Part shown: in pieces, positions 7,855 through 17,552 of the stretch | Layout of the letters: each line of letters begins with the position of its first letter | How positions within the stretch are numbered: position 1 is the first letter of the stretch | DNA from: CAYWNA01 sp964459305 | Lineage (GTDB): Bacteria; Planctomycetota; Planctomycetia; Pirellulales; Pirellulaceae | DNA length: 61,692 bases | Direction: 5' to 3' | Assembly: GCA_964459305.1 (NCBI GenBank) | Contig: CAYWNA010000051.1 | Span: 1-61,692, forward strand | Notes under the pieces: model-generated | Told to the model about the DNA's origin: nothing | What the model saw: only the letters and a program-made list of their open reading frames with translations | Database searches by the model: none | Position numbers and translations under genes: made by a program

Positions 7855-9285
7855 CTACTCTTCGGCGGGCTTCTCCTGGGCGGCCGGCATTTCGAGGGTT
7901 TCACTCACCATACCTACTTTCGCGAGCACGAAATAGACGACGAAACCGACAATGAGCGCAGCCACCGGCGCGCAGGGCACTCGGAAGTCGATAATCTGCT
8001 GCGGGATGAGCTCGCCCATGTTCTCCAGCAGCGGGACGAGGCTGTTCCACGCTCCCACAACGAAGCCGAGAGCCCACGAGACCCAGCCAGCCGGATTGAA
8101 ACCGGCACGGGGGCCTGGCCATCTCTTTCCTGCGAGCAGATAGTCGGCGGTCATTGCACCACAAATCGGACCGAATGACGCACCGATGATGAGGAACACG
8201 GCCCCTGCTTCGCCCGCCCAAGTCGTAAGTACCAGAGCGATAGACCCAGCGACCCCCACACCGCAAGAGATGAATGGATTGATCTTAGGAAGCGTGTTCT
8301 TAAAGCTGGCGGCAGCGATCAGTGAACTAAAACACGCCGGTGGAAACGCCGCAATCGCCAATAGCAGCCAGAAGGTCTTAGCAACCTTGGCACCCATGAT
8401 GGTTTCCATGAGCTTTGTCGGTTCGAGAACCACATCCTTGCCTGCCATCATGCCAGCGCCGTAGGTTCCAGCCACGATCAACAGGGCCAGGCAGCCAGTG
8501 AAAATCGTCGCCCCGGCGACGCCGGCCAGACCGCCGAGCTGAACGTCTTTTTCATCACGGTTACTCGATGCGATGTCCACGCCCGCCGCGCCGGCTGTGG
8601 CAAAGAAGCCCACGATGTTGGCGACAGCAATCAGGAAGAGATCCAACGAACTGAGCCCCACAACCGTCCCCTCTCCCGTCAGCTGGTCTGGACTGAAGCC
8701 GCCAATTCCTGATGCGGTCTTGCCGAGCAGGACCAGCAGAATGAGGAAGGGAATCAGTGGCAGGAATGTCGCGACTTTCGCCACATAATGGATGCCCTTC
8801 AGCCCGACGAATGCGGCGACGAGTGCCCAGACAACACCAATCGCCATGTGCACGCCCGAGTCCCTTTCATAATCGAAAAACCCAGCGAGCAACATTGCCG
8901 AGAAGTAGGAGTTGACCGCCAGCCAGCCAAATTGAAGGATCCCCATGAGAAAGCCCGGCATCAGAAAACCGCCCACGGTTCCGTATGTCGAGGTGCCCAC
9001 GACGGCCAGCGGCAGGCCGGTCTTCATGCCCATCATGCCGGGAGCCCAGTAGCTGGCGAAGTGGCAGAGCAGCGCTCCCACAATTACGCCCAGAATAGCC
9101 ACGCCCAAGCCGTGAGCCAGAATCCCGCCCGGGGTGGTAGTGTTACTGACGGGTACGCTTTCCCAGAACACAAACCAAAGCATGATACCGGCATAGGTTT
9201 GAGCCGTGCTCTTGAACCATGGGACGCGACCCGCCTGAGGTACTGGCTGCGCAGACGCGACATAATCGGGAAGATTCGAAGCCAT
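7855..9285 (-). CDS. NCS1-type nucleobase:cation symporter (purine/cytosine permease family)
   Basis: A 476-residue integral membrane protein with about 12 hydrophobic segments. Family features include the N-terminal VPWFKSTAQTYAGIMLWFVFWESV, the GxxG-rich second helix, GTSTYGTVGGFLMPGF, and the late GPICGAMTADYLLAGKRW motif. NCS1 carriers import cytosine, purines, allantoin, hydantoins or thiamine with a cation. The substrate cannot be called from sequence. The ATG at 9285 is supported by AGGAGGGA about 6 bp upstream. No purine catabolism gene is adjacent, so the context does not help. It converges on cinA. Confidence 0.85.
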   Translation of the reverse strand: MASNLPDYVASAQPVPQAGRVPWFKSTAQTYAGIMLWFVFWESVPVSNTTTPGGILAHGLGVAILGVIVGALLCHFASYWAPGMMGMKTGLPLAVVGTSTYGTVGGFLMPGFLMGILQFGWLAVNSYFSAMLLAGFFDYERDSGVHMAIGVVWALVAAFVGLKGIHYVAKVATFLPLIPFLILLVLLGKTASGIGGFSPDQLTGEGTVVGLSSLDLFLIAVANIVGFFATAGAAGVDIASSNRDEKDVQLGGLAGVAGATIFTGCLALLIVAGTYGAGMMAGKDVVLEPTKLMETIMGAKVAKTFWLLLAIAAFPPACFSSLIAAASFKNTLPKINPFISCGVGVAGSIALVLTTWAGEAGAVFLIIGASFGPICGAMTADYLLAGKRWPGPRAGFNPAGWVSWALGFVVGAWNSLVPLLENMGELIPQQIIDFRVPCAPVAALIVGFVVYFVLAKVGMVSETLEMPAAQEKPAEE

Positions 9286-9598
9286 AGGGGTCCCTCCTAT
9301 CACAACACGAAATTAGAACCGGAGCCCACGACGTAGAAGTCACGTTTGCATCACGTCGCTGCGGGCAAAACGAGCATGTTTAGTGAACGAGTATACCGGT
9401 TGCCCAAGAGATGTAAACTGACGCGGGCGCAAGATTTCCGGCAACCGCCCAGATGCATGCCGAAGATCCCTAATGCCTCTTCCAACTTCGCTGGCCTCCC
9501 CAGACCATCGCATGTACTGGTCCGTTCTGCTAGAATCTCCGGGTCCTGCTGCTCAACGAACGAACCGCAACTCGCCTCGTCGGTAAGGAGTTACGCAT
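9286..9598. other. Divergent intergenic region permease / pdxJ
   Basis: These 313 bp hold two divergent leaders. A TAAGGAG site lies just before the pdxJ ATG at 9599, and AGGAGGG just before the permease start. I see no repeat, RNA or promoter that I would defend. Confidence 0.4.
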
Positions 9599-10318
9599 AT
9601 GCCTGAACTTGGTGTCAACATCGACCACGTGGCTACGGTACGGCAAGCGAGAAAAACGTATGAGCCGGATCCTGTTTGGGCAGCCGCCCTAGCCGAACTG
9701 GGTGGTGCAGACGGGGTCACCATCCATTTGCGGGAAGACCGCCGTCACATTCAAGACCGCGACTTGCGACTGTTGCGCGAGACGGTCACGGTGAAGCTGA
9801 ATCTGGAACTGGCATGCTATCAGGAAGTGCTGGACATCGCATGCGAAGTCCTGCCCGATCAAGCCACGCTGGTGCCGGAGAAACGTGAGGAGGTCACGAC
9901 GGAGGGTGGCCTGGACGTCATTTCCAACCGAGAGGCCGTGGTCAATGCCGTGCGGCAGTTGCGCGAAGCGGGGATTGTCGTCAGTTTGTTTCTCGATCCG
10001 GACATTGCCCAAATCGAAGCCGGCGCCGAAATGGGTGCGGCGGCCGTCGAACTGCACACGGGGCAATACGCGTTGGCACGTGGCCAGAGGCAGCAAGGCG
10101 AACTCGATTCCTTGATCCGCGCAGGCTGCCGGGTCCGAGAGCTGGGCATGGCGTTGCACGCCGGACACGGCCTCACCTACCAAAATGTCCAACCGATCGT
10201 CCAGATCGATGACATGCATGAACTGAACATCGGGCACAGCATCATCTCACGTGCCATTTTCGTTGGCATGGAGCGGGCTGTACGCGAAATGAAGGAACTG
10301 ATGAGAGTCAAGGGTTGA
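9599..10318 (+). CDS. pdxJ: Pyridoxine 5'-phosphate synthase
   Basis: A 239-residue complete PdxJ. It condenses 1-deoxyxylulose 5-phosphate with 3-amino-2-oxopropyl phosphate to form pyridoxine 5'-phosphate, the last ring-forming step of DXP-dependent vitamin B6 synthesis. Signature stretches are LGVNIDHVATVRQARKT, DGVTIHLREDRRHIQDRD, CLVPEKR-like TLVPEKREEVTTEGG, and the C-terminal LHAGHGLTYQNV and NIGHSIISRAIFVG. Length and motifs are canonical. A TAAGGAG site precedes the ATG. It is followed by a tandem heptamer and, 219 bp on, dapA. Confidence 0.97.
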   Translation: MPELGVNIDHVATVRQARKTYEPDPVWAAALAELGGADGVTIHLREDRRHIQDRDLRLLRETVTVKLNLELACYQEVLDIACEVLPDQATLVPEKREEVTTEGGLDVISNREAVVNAVRQLREAGIVVSLFLDPDIAQIEAGAEMGAAAVELHTGQYALARGQRQQGELDSLIRAGCRVRELGMALHAGHGLTYQNVQPIVQIDDMHELNIGHSIISRAIFVGMERAVREMKELMRVKG

Positions 10319-10321
10319 AGG

Positions 10322-10367
10322 TTGAGAGTTAAGAGTTAAGAGTTAAGAGTTGAGAGTTGAGAGTTGA
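10322..10367. repeat. Tandem heptamer TTRAGAG, about six copies
   Basis: Six head-to-tail 7-bp units TTGAGAG or TTAAGAG run from 10322 to 10363 and fade into TTGACGA. They sit immediately after the pdxJ stop. A looser unit precedes them inside the gene's last codons. The unit length and location suggest slippage-prone intergenic DNA rather than coding sequence. Confidence 0.9.
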
Positions 10368-10440
10368 CGATGGTTGGCTGACGCGGCGAGGTGAGTTGCA
10401 GCCGGTGGTGTTCGTGAAGGGTTTCGCTCGCGTGTCCAGC

Positions 10441-10469
10441 TTCACACTTTGTCCTTTTCAATCTATTAT
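10441..10469 (+). promoter_or_regulatory. Candidate sigma-70 promoter of dapA
   Basis: TTCACA at 10441-10446 and TATTAT at 10464-10469 are separated by 17 bp. They lie about 70 bp upstream of the dapA ATG in an AT-richer island of a GC-rich genome. This is a pattern match only. Confidence 0.45.
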
Positions 10470-10537
10470 AAGGGGCGGCTGTTTTTAGAGTCGCCTCACG
10501 TTGCCACGATCGGATCGCTAGCCCCAGAGAGTCTGTC

Positions 10538-11425
10538 ATGGAAAGAAAAGGTTCTGCATTCGCCGGTTTGTCGGTTGCCATCATCACACCGTTCAAAGGC
10601 GGCGAGATCGATTTTGATACCCTGCGCGAGCAGATCGACTTCCAGGTGAACGCCGGCACCACGTGCGTGTGCCCGGTGGGTACTACCGGCGAATCACCGA
10701 CGCTCACGCACGAAGAACACGAACGCGTGATCTCCGAAGTCGTCGGGATCGCGGCAGGTCGCATCAAAGTGATGGCAGGAACGGGATCGAACAGCACGTC
10801 CGAGGCAATTCGGCTGACGACTTGGGCTGCCAAGCAAGGCGCGGATGCTGCACTGCTGGTCGCGCCGTACTACAACAAGCCGATGCAGGAGGGATTCTAC
10901 CAGCACTACAAGACCATCGCTGAATCCGTCGACATTCCGCTATGCGTGTACAACATTCCGGGGCGGACAGGAAAGAACATCGAACCGGATACCATCCGCC
11001 GATTGGCGGAACTGGAAAACATCGCCATGGTCAAGGAGGCCACGGGCTCGCTCGATCAGGCATCGCAAATCCTGTCGTCCACCGACCTGACCGTCTTGAG
11101 CGGCGACGACAGCTTGACCCTGCCGCTGATGGCGGTCGGCGGCGAGGGCGTCATTTCGGTGGCAGGGAACGTCGTTCCCCAGGACATGATCCAGCTGGTC
11201 GGCGCTTATCAAGCCGGGGATTGCCAGAAAGCGCGCCAAATGCACCACAAGTTATTCCCCTTGTGTCGAGACATGCTCGGCCTAGCGACCAACCCAATCC
11301 CCATCAAGGCAGCCATGAAGATGCTTGGCCGTGATACCGGCCAGTTGCGTCTGCCCATGACGCCGCTGGACGAACAGGGCGAAACAAAACTGCGAAAGAC
11401 ACTGATGGATTACGGTTTGTTGTGA
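10538..11425 (+). CDS. dapA: 4-hydroxy-tetrahydrodipicolinate synthase
   Basis: A 295-residue DapA that condenses pyruvate with aspartate semialdehyde in the lysine/diaminopimelate pathway. It shows the substrate motif VGTTGESPTL, the Tyr of the catalytic triad in APYYNKPMQEGFYQHY, YNIPGRTG, and the Schiff-base Lys in MVKEATGS. The C-terminal GLATNPIPIKAAM is also typical. It is complete and of normal length. The next gene starts 18 bp after the stop and may be read from the same transcript, though its function looks unrelated. Confidence 0.96.
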   Translation: MERKGSAFAGLSVAIITPFKGGEIDFDTLREQIDFQVNAGTTCVCPVGTTGESPTLTHEEHERVISEVVGIAAGRIKVMAGTGSNSTSEAIRLTTWAAKQGADAALLVAPYYNKPMQEGFYQHYKTIAESVDIPLCVYNIPGRTGKNIEPDTIRRLAELENIAMVKEATGSLDQASQILSSTDLTVLSGDDSLTLPLMAVGGEGVISVAGNVVPQDMIQLVGAYQAGDCQKARQMHHKLFPLCRDMLGLATNPIPIKAAMKMLGRDTGQLRLPMTPLDEQGETKLRKTLMDYGLL

Positions 11426-11443
11426 ATCCGGCGCGGGTAATGC

Positions 11444-13689
11444 ATGTCCGAAGGTTTTGATCCATACCACAAATGGCTCGGAATTCCGCCGAAGGACCAG
11501 CCGCCCAACCACTATAGGCTGCTGGGGCTGGAGATGTTCGAGTCGGATCCCGAAGTGATCGACACGGCCGCAAGCCGTTTGATGTCTCATCTGCAGGAAT
11601 TGGCTTCCGGTCCGGAGGTCAAGCATTCACAGAAACTGCTCAACGAAATTGCGGCTGCTCGTCGGTGCCTGCTCAAGTCGGAGACCAAGAATACCTACGA
11701 CGAACAGCTTCGAGTCAAACAGCCGAAAGCGCCGCCTCCCAGGAAGAAACCGACTGTAAAGAGGCCTCCGGAAGCACCGCCGGCGGCTCCACCGAAGGCC
11801 GTCTCTAGCGCTCCCCCGAAAACGGCGCCGTCTTCACCGCAGGACACGCGTGACTCGTTTCCGGGGATCACCGTCGATGCTCCCCAACGGGGAGCCAAAG
11901 AGAAGGCAGTGCATCCGCCGCGAAAGACATCGCCAAGCGCTTCCGCGCCGAACTTGTCCGATACTGAACATTTGGCGGACTTGGAGAAGCGGATCGATGA
12001 GCCAGCGAAACAGGAAGATCCCGCCGTGGCACTGGCTCGCATCGATCAGCAGTCCTCCGAAGTCCCCACGCCCTCGCCGTCTCACGCACCAGCCGTACGC
12101 ACGGAGGACAAATCGCTCCAAGCGACGATTGGTCAAGAACCGTTTTGGCGAAAGAACCGAAGGCTATGGCTGATCGTCGGAGGTGGCGGTGTGACGGTTG
12201 CCTTGGTGGTGGTACTGCTTGCCCTACTGACACCAGACGACTCCAACGTGCCGTCGGACCGTTCCGCACGACCAGCCCAAAGGCAAGCTGTCGTATCACC
12301 GCCGCGGCTGGCCTTCGACTGGCAACCGGAACATCGAAGGGGTGCGACGCTGGCGATCAATGGCGAATCCAAGGAGATAGCGCTCGAAGGCCCGCTGGAG
12401 TTTGAACTGGAACAAGGGAGTTTTCTGTTCCGAATTGACGCGAGGGTTACAAACCGATCGAAAAACGCGGGACGCTGGTTGCAGGCATTACGCGAGACTA
12501 CTCGCCTACATGGACGCCGCTTCCGAAGCCGCCAGTGCCCAAACTTGTTGCGAAGGCAGGCGGAGCGTCCAAGCCAGATGCTTCCGCCAAACCAGCAATC
12601 AAGAAAGAGAAATCCTCAGGATCTCGGTCGAAAGGGAAACCCGCCGCAAAGGCCAGCAAACAGCCCGTCAAAGCGCCGCCTGCTCCGCCAGCGAATCCGT
12701 TCGAAGGCTGGGCGGGCTCGTTGCATCTGCCGCCGTACCGCTCGGCGAGCGGCGGGACCGAAAAACAGAGGGTGGAACTTGCCAAACTGCGCGGTACACG
12801 AGAGAAATCGCCGCGAGTTGAATTGATCGGGGGCGACGTTGTGTTCGGCGAAACAGGTCGATTTATGCTGACCCATTCCGGCGACAAAGCAAGCCAGCGA
12901 GCGATCGTGAACTACGTCGGCAAGACGACCGGCGAGACGCCGGTTGCCGCGTTTACCCTGCGTAGCGACCCCGCGGTCGCGGGTCATTCTCTCGGCTTTG
13001 CCTGGGAGGAGGATGTCCGAATTCCGAGGGTCGACCGCTTGCGAAACTGCCTGCTGGAAGTCGCTGTCGGCGACGATCGCAAGATCGTACCGCTCCGAAA
13101 GACGATCCAGGACGACCCCATCCCTGTAGCAGGCCCAGGAGGAGGCTGCGTTACCGACAGATCCGTTGACGCACTGCCGCAACCCTCCCTGCTGCGATTC
13201 GAGATCACCGAGTTGGCAGGCCCGCAGCCGTATCAACGGAAATACGAGAACGTCACGGTCAAAATGGACGGCACCGGGATAATTGCCCTGCAGGACGGCG
13301 AACGGCCAATCAAAGCCAGGCTTTCAGTCACACGGGGCACGAACAAGATCGAGATTGAATCGAGGGTGCTGTTCCATACCGCCCGGTCCAAACGCCCGGA
13401 CACCTTCGCGGCACGCATCGGGAATCGCCAACTGGAGGGACTACGAAGGAGCAAGCAGCAACTGGAGTTTCAATTTGCCGCAATGAAGGATGCAAACAAG
13501 GACAAACGCGACCGTCTTGCCGAACTCTCCAATCAATTCAATGCACAGATCACTCCACTCAACGCGCAAATCGCATATCTGGAGAAACTGCTTCGCCTCT
13601 GCGAGCAGCAACACAGCGAAGTGCTGGCCCACTTCCGCATGTATGCCACAGTCGAAGGACATGATGTCTGCTTGATCAAGTCGAACTAG
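11444..13689 (+). CDS. Planctomycete J-like / PEGA-like membrane protein, split by a single-base frameshift
   Basis: Two frames together give one protein of about 748 residues if one base is restored near 12439. The first part has a J-like region (YHKWLGIP...HYRLLGLEMFE...YDEQL) of the kind found in many planctomycete proteins. A long Pro/Ala/Lys-rich cytosolic linker, one transmembrane helix (LIVGGGGVTVALVVVLLALL) and the start of a PEGA-like beta domain follow. After the shift, the other frame continues the same domain (REGYKPIEKRGTLV), then a Lys/Pro-rich linker, a beta-rich domain and a C-terminal coiled coil with many Gln/Leu. In the first frame, residues beyond 12440 look random (Arg-rich). 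The break may be a sequencing error or a recent mutation. Function unknown. Confidence 0.75.
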
Positions 13690-13733
13690 ACAGGCCTCGC
13701 CCGCACACACAGTTATTGCCGTGGCTGCGCGAG

Positions 13734-15290
13734 TCAGATCTGGCCTTCGCTTCGCGACAACCGGGTGCGTCGCCAGATGCGCCAAACAGGCGGTGCCAGC
13801 CAGACGAGCAAGCAGACCACACCGAGCAACGCGGCCAGAGGGCGCGAAAAGAAAGCCCCCGCGCCATGATCGGAGCCGGTCAGCGTCTGAATGAACCGCT
13901 CTTCCAGCGGCCCCCCAAGGATGATTCCCAATACAACAGGTCCCAGCGGAACCTGCCGCCGTTCGAGTATGAAGCCAAGGATTCCCATCGCCAGCATGAC
14001 GCCAATGTCGAAGTAGCTGCCGCCAATCGCGTAGGAACCGATGACGCAGAACAGCAGGATCACCGGCAGCAACACTCGGCGCGGCACCCGCACAACGAAG
14101 CCGCCTGCCTTGATCGCCAGAAAGCCAACGGGGATCAATATCAGGTTGGCCAACACGAAAACGATATAGACACTATAAACCAAGGCGGCTTGCTTCTCGA
14201 AAATCTCCGGGCCCGGCTTGACGTTCTTCATGAGCAAGACGCCGATGACGATCGCCGTGATAGAATCGCCGGGTATGCCGAACACCAGAGCGGGTACCCA
14301 CGCGCCAGCCAGGGCAGAGTTGTTCGCTCCGGTGGCATCGGCAATGCCTTCCAAAGAGCCGGATCCGTAGCGTTGCGAGTCTTTGGATAGCCGTTTGGAG
14401 GCAGCCAGCGACACCCACGCCCCGATGTCCGCACCGGCCCCAGGCAACATTCCGATCAGAGAGCCAATGCCTCCCGATCGCAATGCGTGCCACTTCCGCC
14501 GCCAAAGCAGTGGCACGGCACGCCCGAACACCGAGACGATTGCGTCCTTTAGCCCGCGTGCGAAGGTGCGCCCTTCAAGGATAGCAGTACTCGAACTTGG
14601 GCCTTCGGCCACTTCGGAAGCCGCGTCGGGCCGCAAGATGTTGCGAAGTATCTCGGAGACCCCGAATAGGCCGATCATTGCCGGTATGAACTGAATCCCT
14701 TGAAAAAGCTCTGCTCGCCCAAACGTGAACCTCGCCTGGGTGTGCACGGCGCTGAGTCCCACGGTGGAAAGCAAGAGACCGATCAGCAGAGCCAGAGACG
14801 CTTTGAGCGTGGATCCGCGCGAGACGATCACGGCGCAACTCAGCCCCAGCAGGTATAGCCAAAAGTACTCCGCCACCGTGAACCAAGTGGCGATTCTCGC
14901 CAGTTGCGGAGCGAACAGCATCAGGACCACGGCCCCAAACAGTCCCCCTGCCACGCTGAAGGTCAAACACACGCCCAAGGCTTCGGCCGATCGGCCTGCC
15001 CGCGTCAACGCGTATGCGTCGTCGGCATACGCAGCCGACGAAGGAGTGCCGGGGATGCGCAGAAGTGTATTGGGGATGTCACCTGCGAAGATTGCGCAGG
15101 CCTCCAACGTGACGACGGCGGCCAAGGCGGATATGGGATCCAGAAAAAACGTCAACGGCACGATCAGGGCCACTGCCATCGTGGCCGTCAGACCAGGCAC
15201 GGCGCCTATGAACACACCGTAGATGGCTGCTGCGACAATGATCAGCAGCACCTTGGGGTCGCCCAATACCTGAACAAACGCTTCCGCCAT
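13734..15290 (-). CDS. tctA: Tripartite tricarboxylate transporter, large permease subunit TctA
   Basis: A 518-residue polytopic membrane protein of the TctA family, the large channel subunit of TTT uptake systems for citrate-like carboxylates. It shows the family motifs GAVPGLTATMAVALIVPLTF, the Ala/Gly-rich GMLPGAGADIGAWVSL, and FGIPGDSITAIVIGVLL. The ATG at 15290 sits one base after the stop of the upstream TctC-TctB gene, so translation is probably coupled. The open frame extends upstream inside that gene, but MAEAFVQVLGDP is the standard family start. The transported acid is not predictable. Confidence 0.93.
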   Translation of the reverse strand: MAEAFVQVLGDPKVLLIIVAAAIYGVFIGAVPGLTATMAVALIVPLTFFLDPISALAAVVTLEACAIFAGDIPNTLLRIPGTPSSAAYADDAYALTRAGRSAEALGVCLTFSVAGGLFGAVVLMLFAPQLARIATWFTVAEYFWLYLLGLSCAVIVSRGSTLKASLALLIGLLLSTVGLSAVHTQARFTFGRAELFQGIQFIPAMIGLFGVSEILRNILRPDAASEVAEGPSSSTAILEGRTFARGLKDAIVSVFGRAVPLLWRRKWHALRSGGIGSLIGMLPGAGADIGAWVSLAASKRLSKDSQRYGSGSLEGIADATGANNSALAGAWVPALVFGIPGDSITAIVIGVLLMKNVKPGPEIFEKQAALVYSVYIVFVLANLILIPVGFLAIKAGGFVVRVPRRVLLPVILLFCVIGSYAIGGSYFDIGVMLAMGILGFILERRQVPLGPVVLGIILGGPLEERFIQTLTGSDHGAGAFFSRPLAALLGVVCLLVWLAPPVWRIWRRTRLSRSEGQI

Positions 15291-15291
15291 A

Positions 15292-16626
15292 TCACCAACC
15301 CAACCAACCTCGCGGCAGTGGCACGCGAAGCCCCACGGCAAACAACTGGTACGTCAGGACGACGATCGTCGTGCTCACGGCCACGTTGAGCGTCCAACGG
15401 TTGCCCAGCCGCCACATTAGCACCACGAGGAGCACGGCAGCCGTAATCAGAAAGCCGGCGATCTCGGCGAGTGCGACATACGCCGCTACCCAAACCACCA
15501 CCTCGGCCACGCGTACGACATCCCGCCCCGTCACACGTTGTATTTCGGGCGGTCGACGAAGGCCCCCGGATACACTCAGCGCCACGAGCACCAAGCCTAG
15601 CAAAGCGCCGAGAATGGCCGGGAAGTACATGGGGCCAAATCGCGTGTGCCGCATGGAGCGAAACTCCGGGCTCGTAAGCAGGCGGCCGAGTTGCTCATCG
15701 ACCCGGCCCATCCGGTCACCAAATTGGCCAGTTGGCTGCCAGTCGACCTCGAAACCGGCATTCCCCATGAACGTGTGGAAGTCGTCGCTCTGAGCAACCT
15801 TCGCGAGCGCGGCGGCTAGCCGATCACGGGACTCGGCAGGCGTTCCTCTAGGCAGGCATATGCCGCGCCAGCCGGTGAGCGTCCAATCGATTCCTTGTTC
15901 GGCAAAGGTCGGCACTTGGGGAAACGGATCGAGACGCTCTGGAGACATGACCCCCAAGCACCGTATTCGGCCTCCGTCGAGCAGTGCCTGAGCCTCGGGC
16001 AAGCTGCAGGACACGGCATCCACGCCCCCGGCCAACAATTCCTGCAGCGACGGTGCCGCTCCATTGATCGAAACCCACCGAGCGTCTGCGGGGCTCAAGC
16101 CGACGCTATTGAGCCACCCCGCAAATCCCAGGTGCCAAATGCCGCCTTGTGCCGTGCCAGATGCCTTCAATTCTCCGCGATGCTGGCGAACGTAGTCCTC
16201 AAGCTGTCTCAGATCCTGCCAAGGAGCATCCTGACGCACAAACAGCGCAGCTGCATCACAGTTGAGCATGCCCACGGGCTCGTAGTCCTTGTACGAGATC
16301 GAGGTCAACCCGCGCCAATGGAGCATGTTGATCTCGACGGTGACCATCGTGATGGTGTAACCGTCGGGGCGAGCCAGCGCGCCACGGGTATGCCCGGTGA
16401 CGCCGGCACCGCCAGTCGCATTGATCACGTTGACCGGCACGCCGAGTTCCTGCTCCAGCAATGCGGCCACCTGTCGTGAAACACGATCCGTACCTCCCCC
16501 GGCCGCCCATGGGCAGATCAGCATGATCGGTTGGTCTGGATATTCTCGACGTCGATGACACCCAAGACAGACGAGCATCATGAGCAAGGCAAACAAGAGC
16601 CTGTATTTCTGCCACCGTGTTGTCAT
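15292..16626 (-). CDS. Fused TctC substrate-binding protein and TctB small membrane subunit
   Basis: A 444-residue protein. It begins with a lipoprotein signal peptide whose lipobox is LVCLGC. A Bug/TctC periplasmic binding domain follows (YPDQPIMLICPWAAGGGTDRVSR, NVINATGGAGVTGHTRGA, VPTFAEQGIDWTL). From about residue 325 the chain turns into a TctB-like four-helix membrane domain (YFPAILGALLGLVLVALS, then three more helices). TctC and TctB are normally separate polypeptides, so this fusion tethers the binding protein to its transporter twice, by lipid and by helix. tctA follows after one base. Upstream, 215 bp of non-coding DNA separates it from metV. Confidence 0.9.
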   Translation of the reverse strand: MTTRWQKYRLLFALLMMLVCLGCHRRREYPDQPIMLICPWAAGGGTDRVSRQVAALLEQELGVPVNVINATGGAGVTGHTRGALARPDGYTITMVTVEINMLHWRGLTSISYKDYEPVGMLNCDAAALFVRQDAPWQDLRQLEDYVRQHRGELKASGTAQGGIWHLGFAGWLNSVGLSPADARWVSINGAAPSLQELLAGGVDAVSCSLPEAQALLDGGRIRCLGVMSPERLDPFPQVPTFAEQGIDWTLTGWRGICLPRGTPAESRDRLAAALAKVAQSDDFHTFMGNAGFEVDWQPTGQFGDRMGRVDEQLGRLLTSPEFRSMRHTRFGPMYFPAILGALLGLVLVALSVSGGLRRPPEIQRVTGRDVVRVAEVVVWVAAYVALAEIAGFLITAAVLLVVLMWRLGNRWTLNVAVSTTIVVLTYQLFAVGLRVPLPRGWLGW

Positions 16627-16841
16627 GGCATGTCCTGCTGATCCACGACGGCGCTAACGTCCGTATCGTAGCAAGCGCGAAGGCCTCAATCTATCAAAGG
16701 CTCCACTATGATGGGAAGTCGTAGCAGATGTCAAGTCATCGCCAATGACGTCCTCGTCCGCTGGAGGTAGATAGTCGCCGTGTTCTCCGAGCTCGGTGCA
16801 CTCCCCACCGACTTCGGAGAGGACGGCGACAAACTCGACAG

Positions 16842-17552
16842 CTATTCGTCGGGCGATCGTTTCGCCTTTGGCTCCTTGTCGGCGATGCACTGGTCTTCTC
16901 GGACGACCTTCCGTGGGCCGCCATCGAACCCGGTAGACCAGTCCTGGGGTTCTTCGATCGACTCCAACTTATCGAGGATGCCGAGCGCCTTGGACCGTTC
17001 GTAGATCAACTGCCAGCCGCAGTCCTGCTCCGAATTGACTTCGCATTTTCCGGACTGGGATCCGCCGCAAGGGCCGTTGAACAGACGCTTGGCACAACGG
17101 GTCACAGGGCAGATGCCAGCGAAGTCACCCAGGCGACAGTTTCCGCAGCCGGAGCACTTTTCGGTCCAAACGCCTTGGGATTCGAGGACGCCCATGAACT
17201 GCGTATTCAGGCCCGGATAGATTGCTGTGTCGGGAAACCGTTCGGCCAGCGCCTGGACTCCGACACCGCAGCCGAGCGAGCAAACCGCGTCGTAGTCGCC
17301 AACACGTTGCGCCAGGATGTCGATGAATGCGTCCTCACATTGCCGCTCGATCGTACACTCGTCGACCACGACATCGCCGCGACCGATGAGTTTGAGGGAC
17401 ATGCGGACCGCGGAGCCGAGAATACCCGTCTCTCGCTCGCCTCCGGCCAGGCACACCGTCACACACGTCCCGCAGCCGACTAGCAGCACGCGATCGTGGC
17501 CCTTGATCATGTCTCGTATTTCGCCCACGCTTTTCCGATCGGCAACGATCAT
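16842..17552 (-). CDS. metV: MetV-like, methylenetetrahydrofolate reductase C-terminal (zinc/iron-sulfur) domain protein
   Basis: A 236-residue Cys-rich protein of the MTHFR_C type, the partner of MetF in some acetogens. The N-terminal part shows LLVGCGTCVTVCLAGG and CSLGCGVGVQAL. The C-terminal part carries CSGCGNCRLGDFAGICP, CAKRLFNGPCGGS and KCEV....DCGWQLIYERS, the family hallmark. In acetogens MetV feeds electrons to MetF within a MetFV-HdrABC-MvhD complex. Here it is the last gene of the operon. Its ATG overlaps the stop of mvhD as ATGA, so coupling is expected. The C-terminal 40 residues are acidic and probably disordered. Confidence 0.88.
   Translation of the reverse strand: MIVADRKSVGEIRDMIKGHDRVLLVGCGTCVTVCLAGGERETGILGSAVRMSLKLIGRGDVVVDECTIERQCEDAFIDILAQRVGDYDAVCSLGCGVGVQALAERFPDTAIYPGLNTQFMGVLESQGVWTEKCSGCGNCRLGDFAGICPVTRCAKRLFNGPCGGSQSGKCEVNSEQDCGWQLIYERSKALGILDKLESIEEPQDWSTGFDGGPRKVVREDQCIADKEPKAKRSPDE

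Noticed and set aside
10322..10367. CRISPR array
   Set aside because: Units are 7 bp and directly abutting, with no spacers.
16654..16890. Minus-strand frame of 78 codons downstream of metV
   Set aside because: It overlaps the metV C-terminus in another frame and has no supporting motif.
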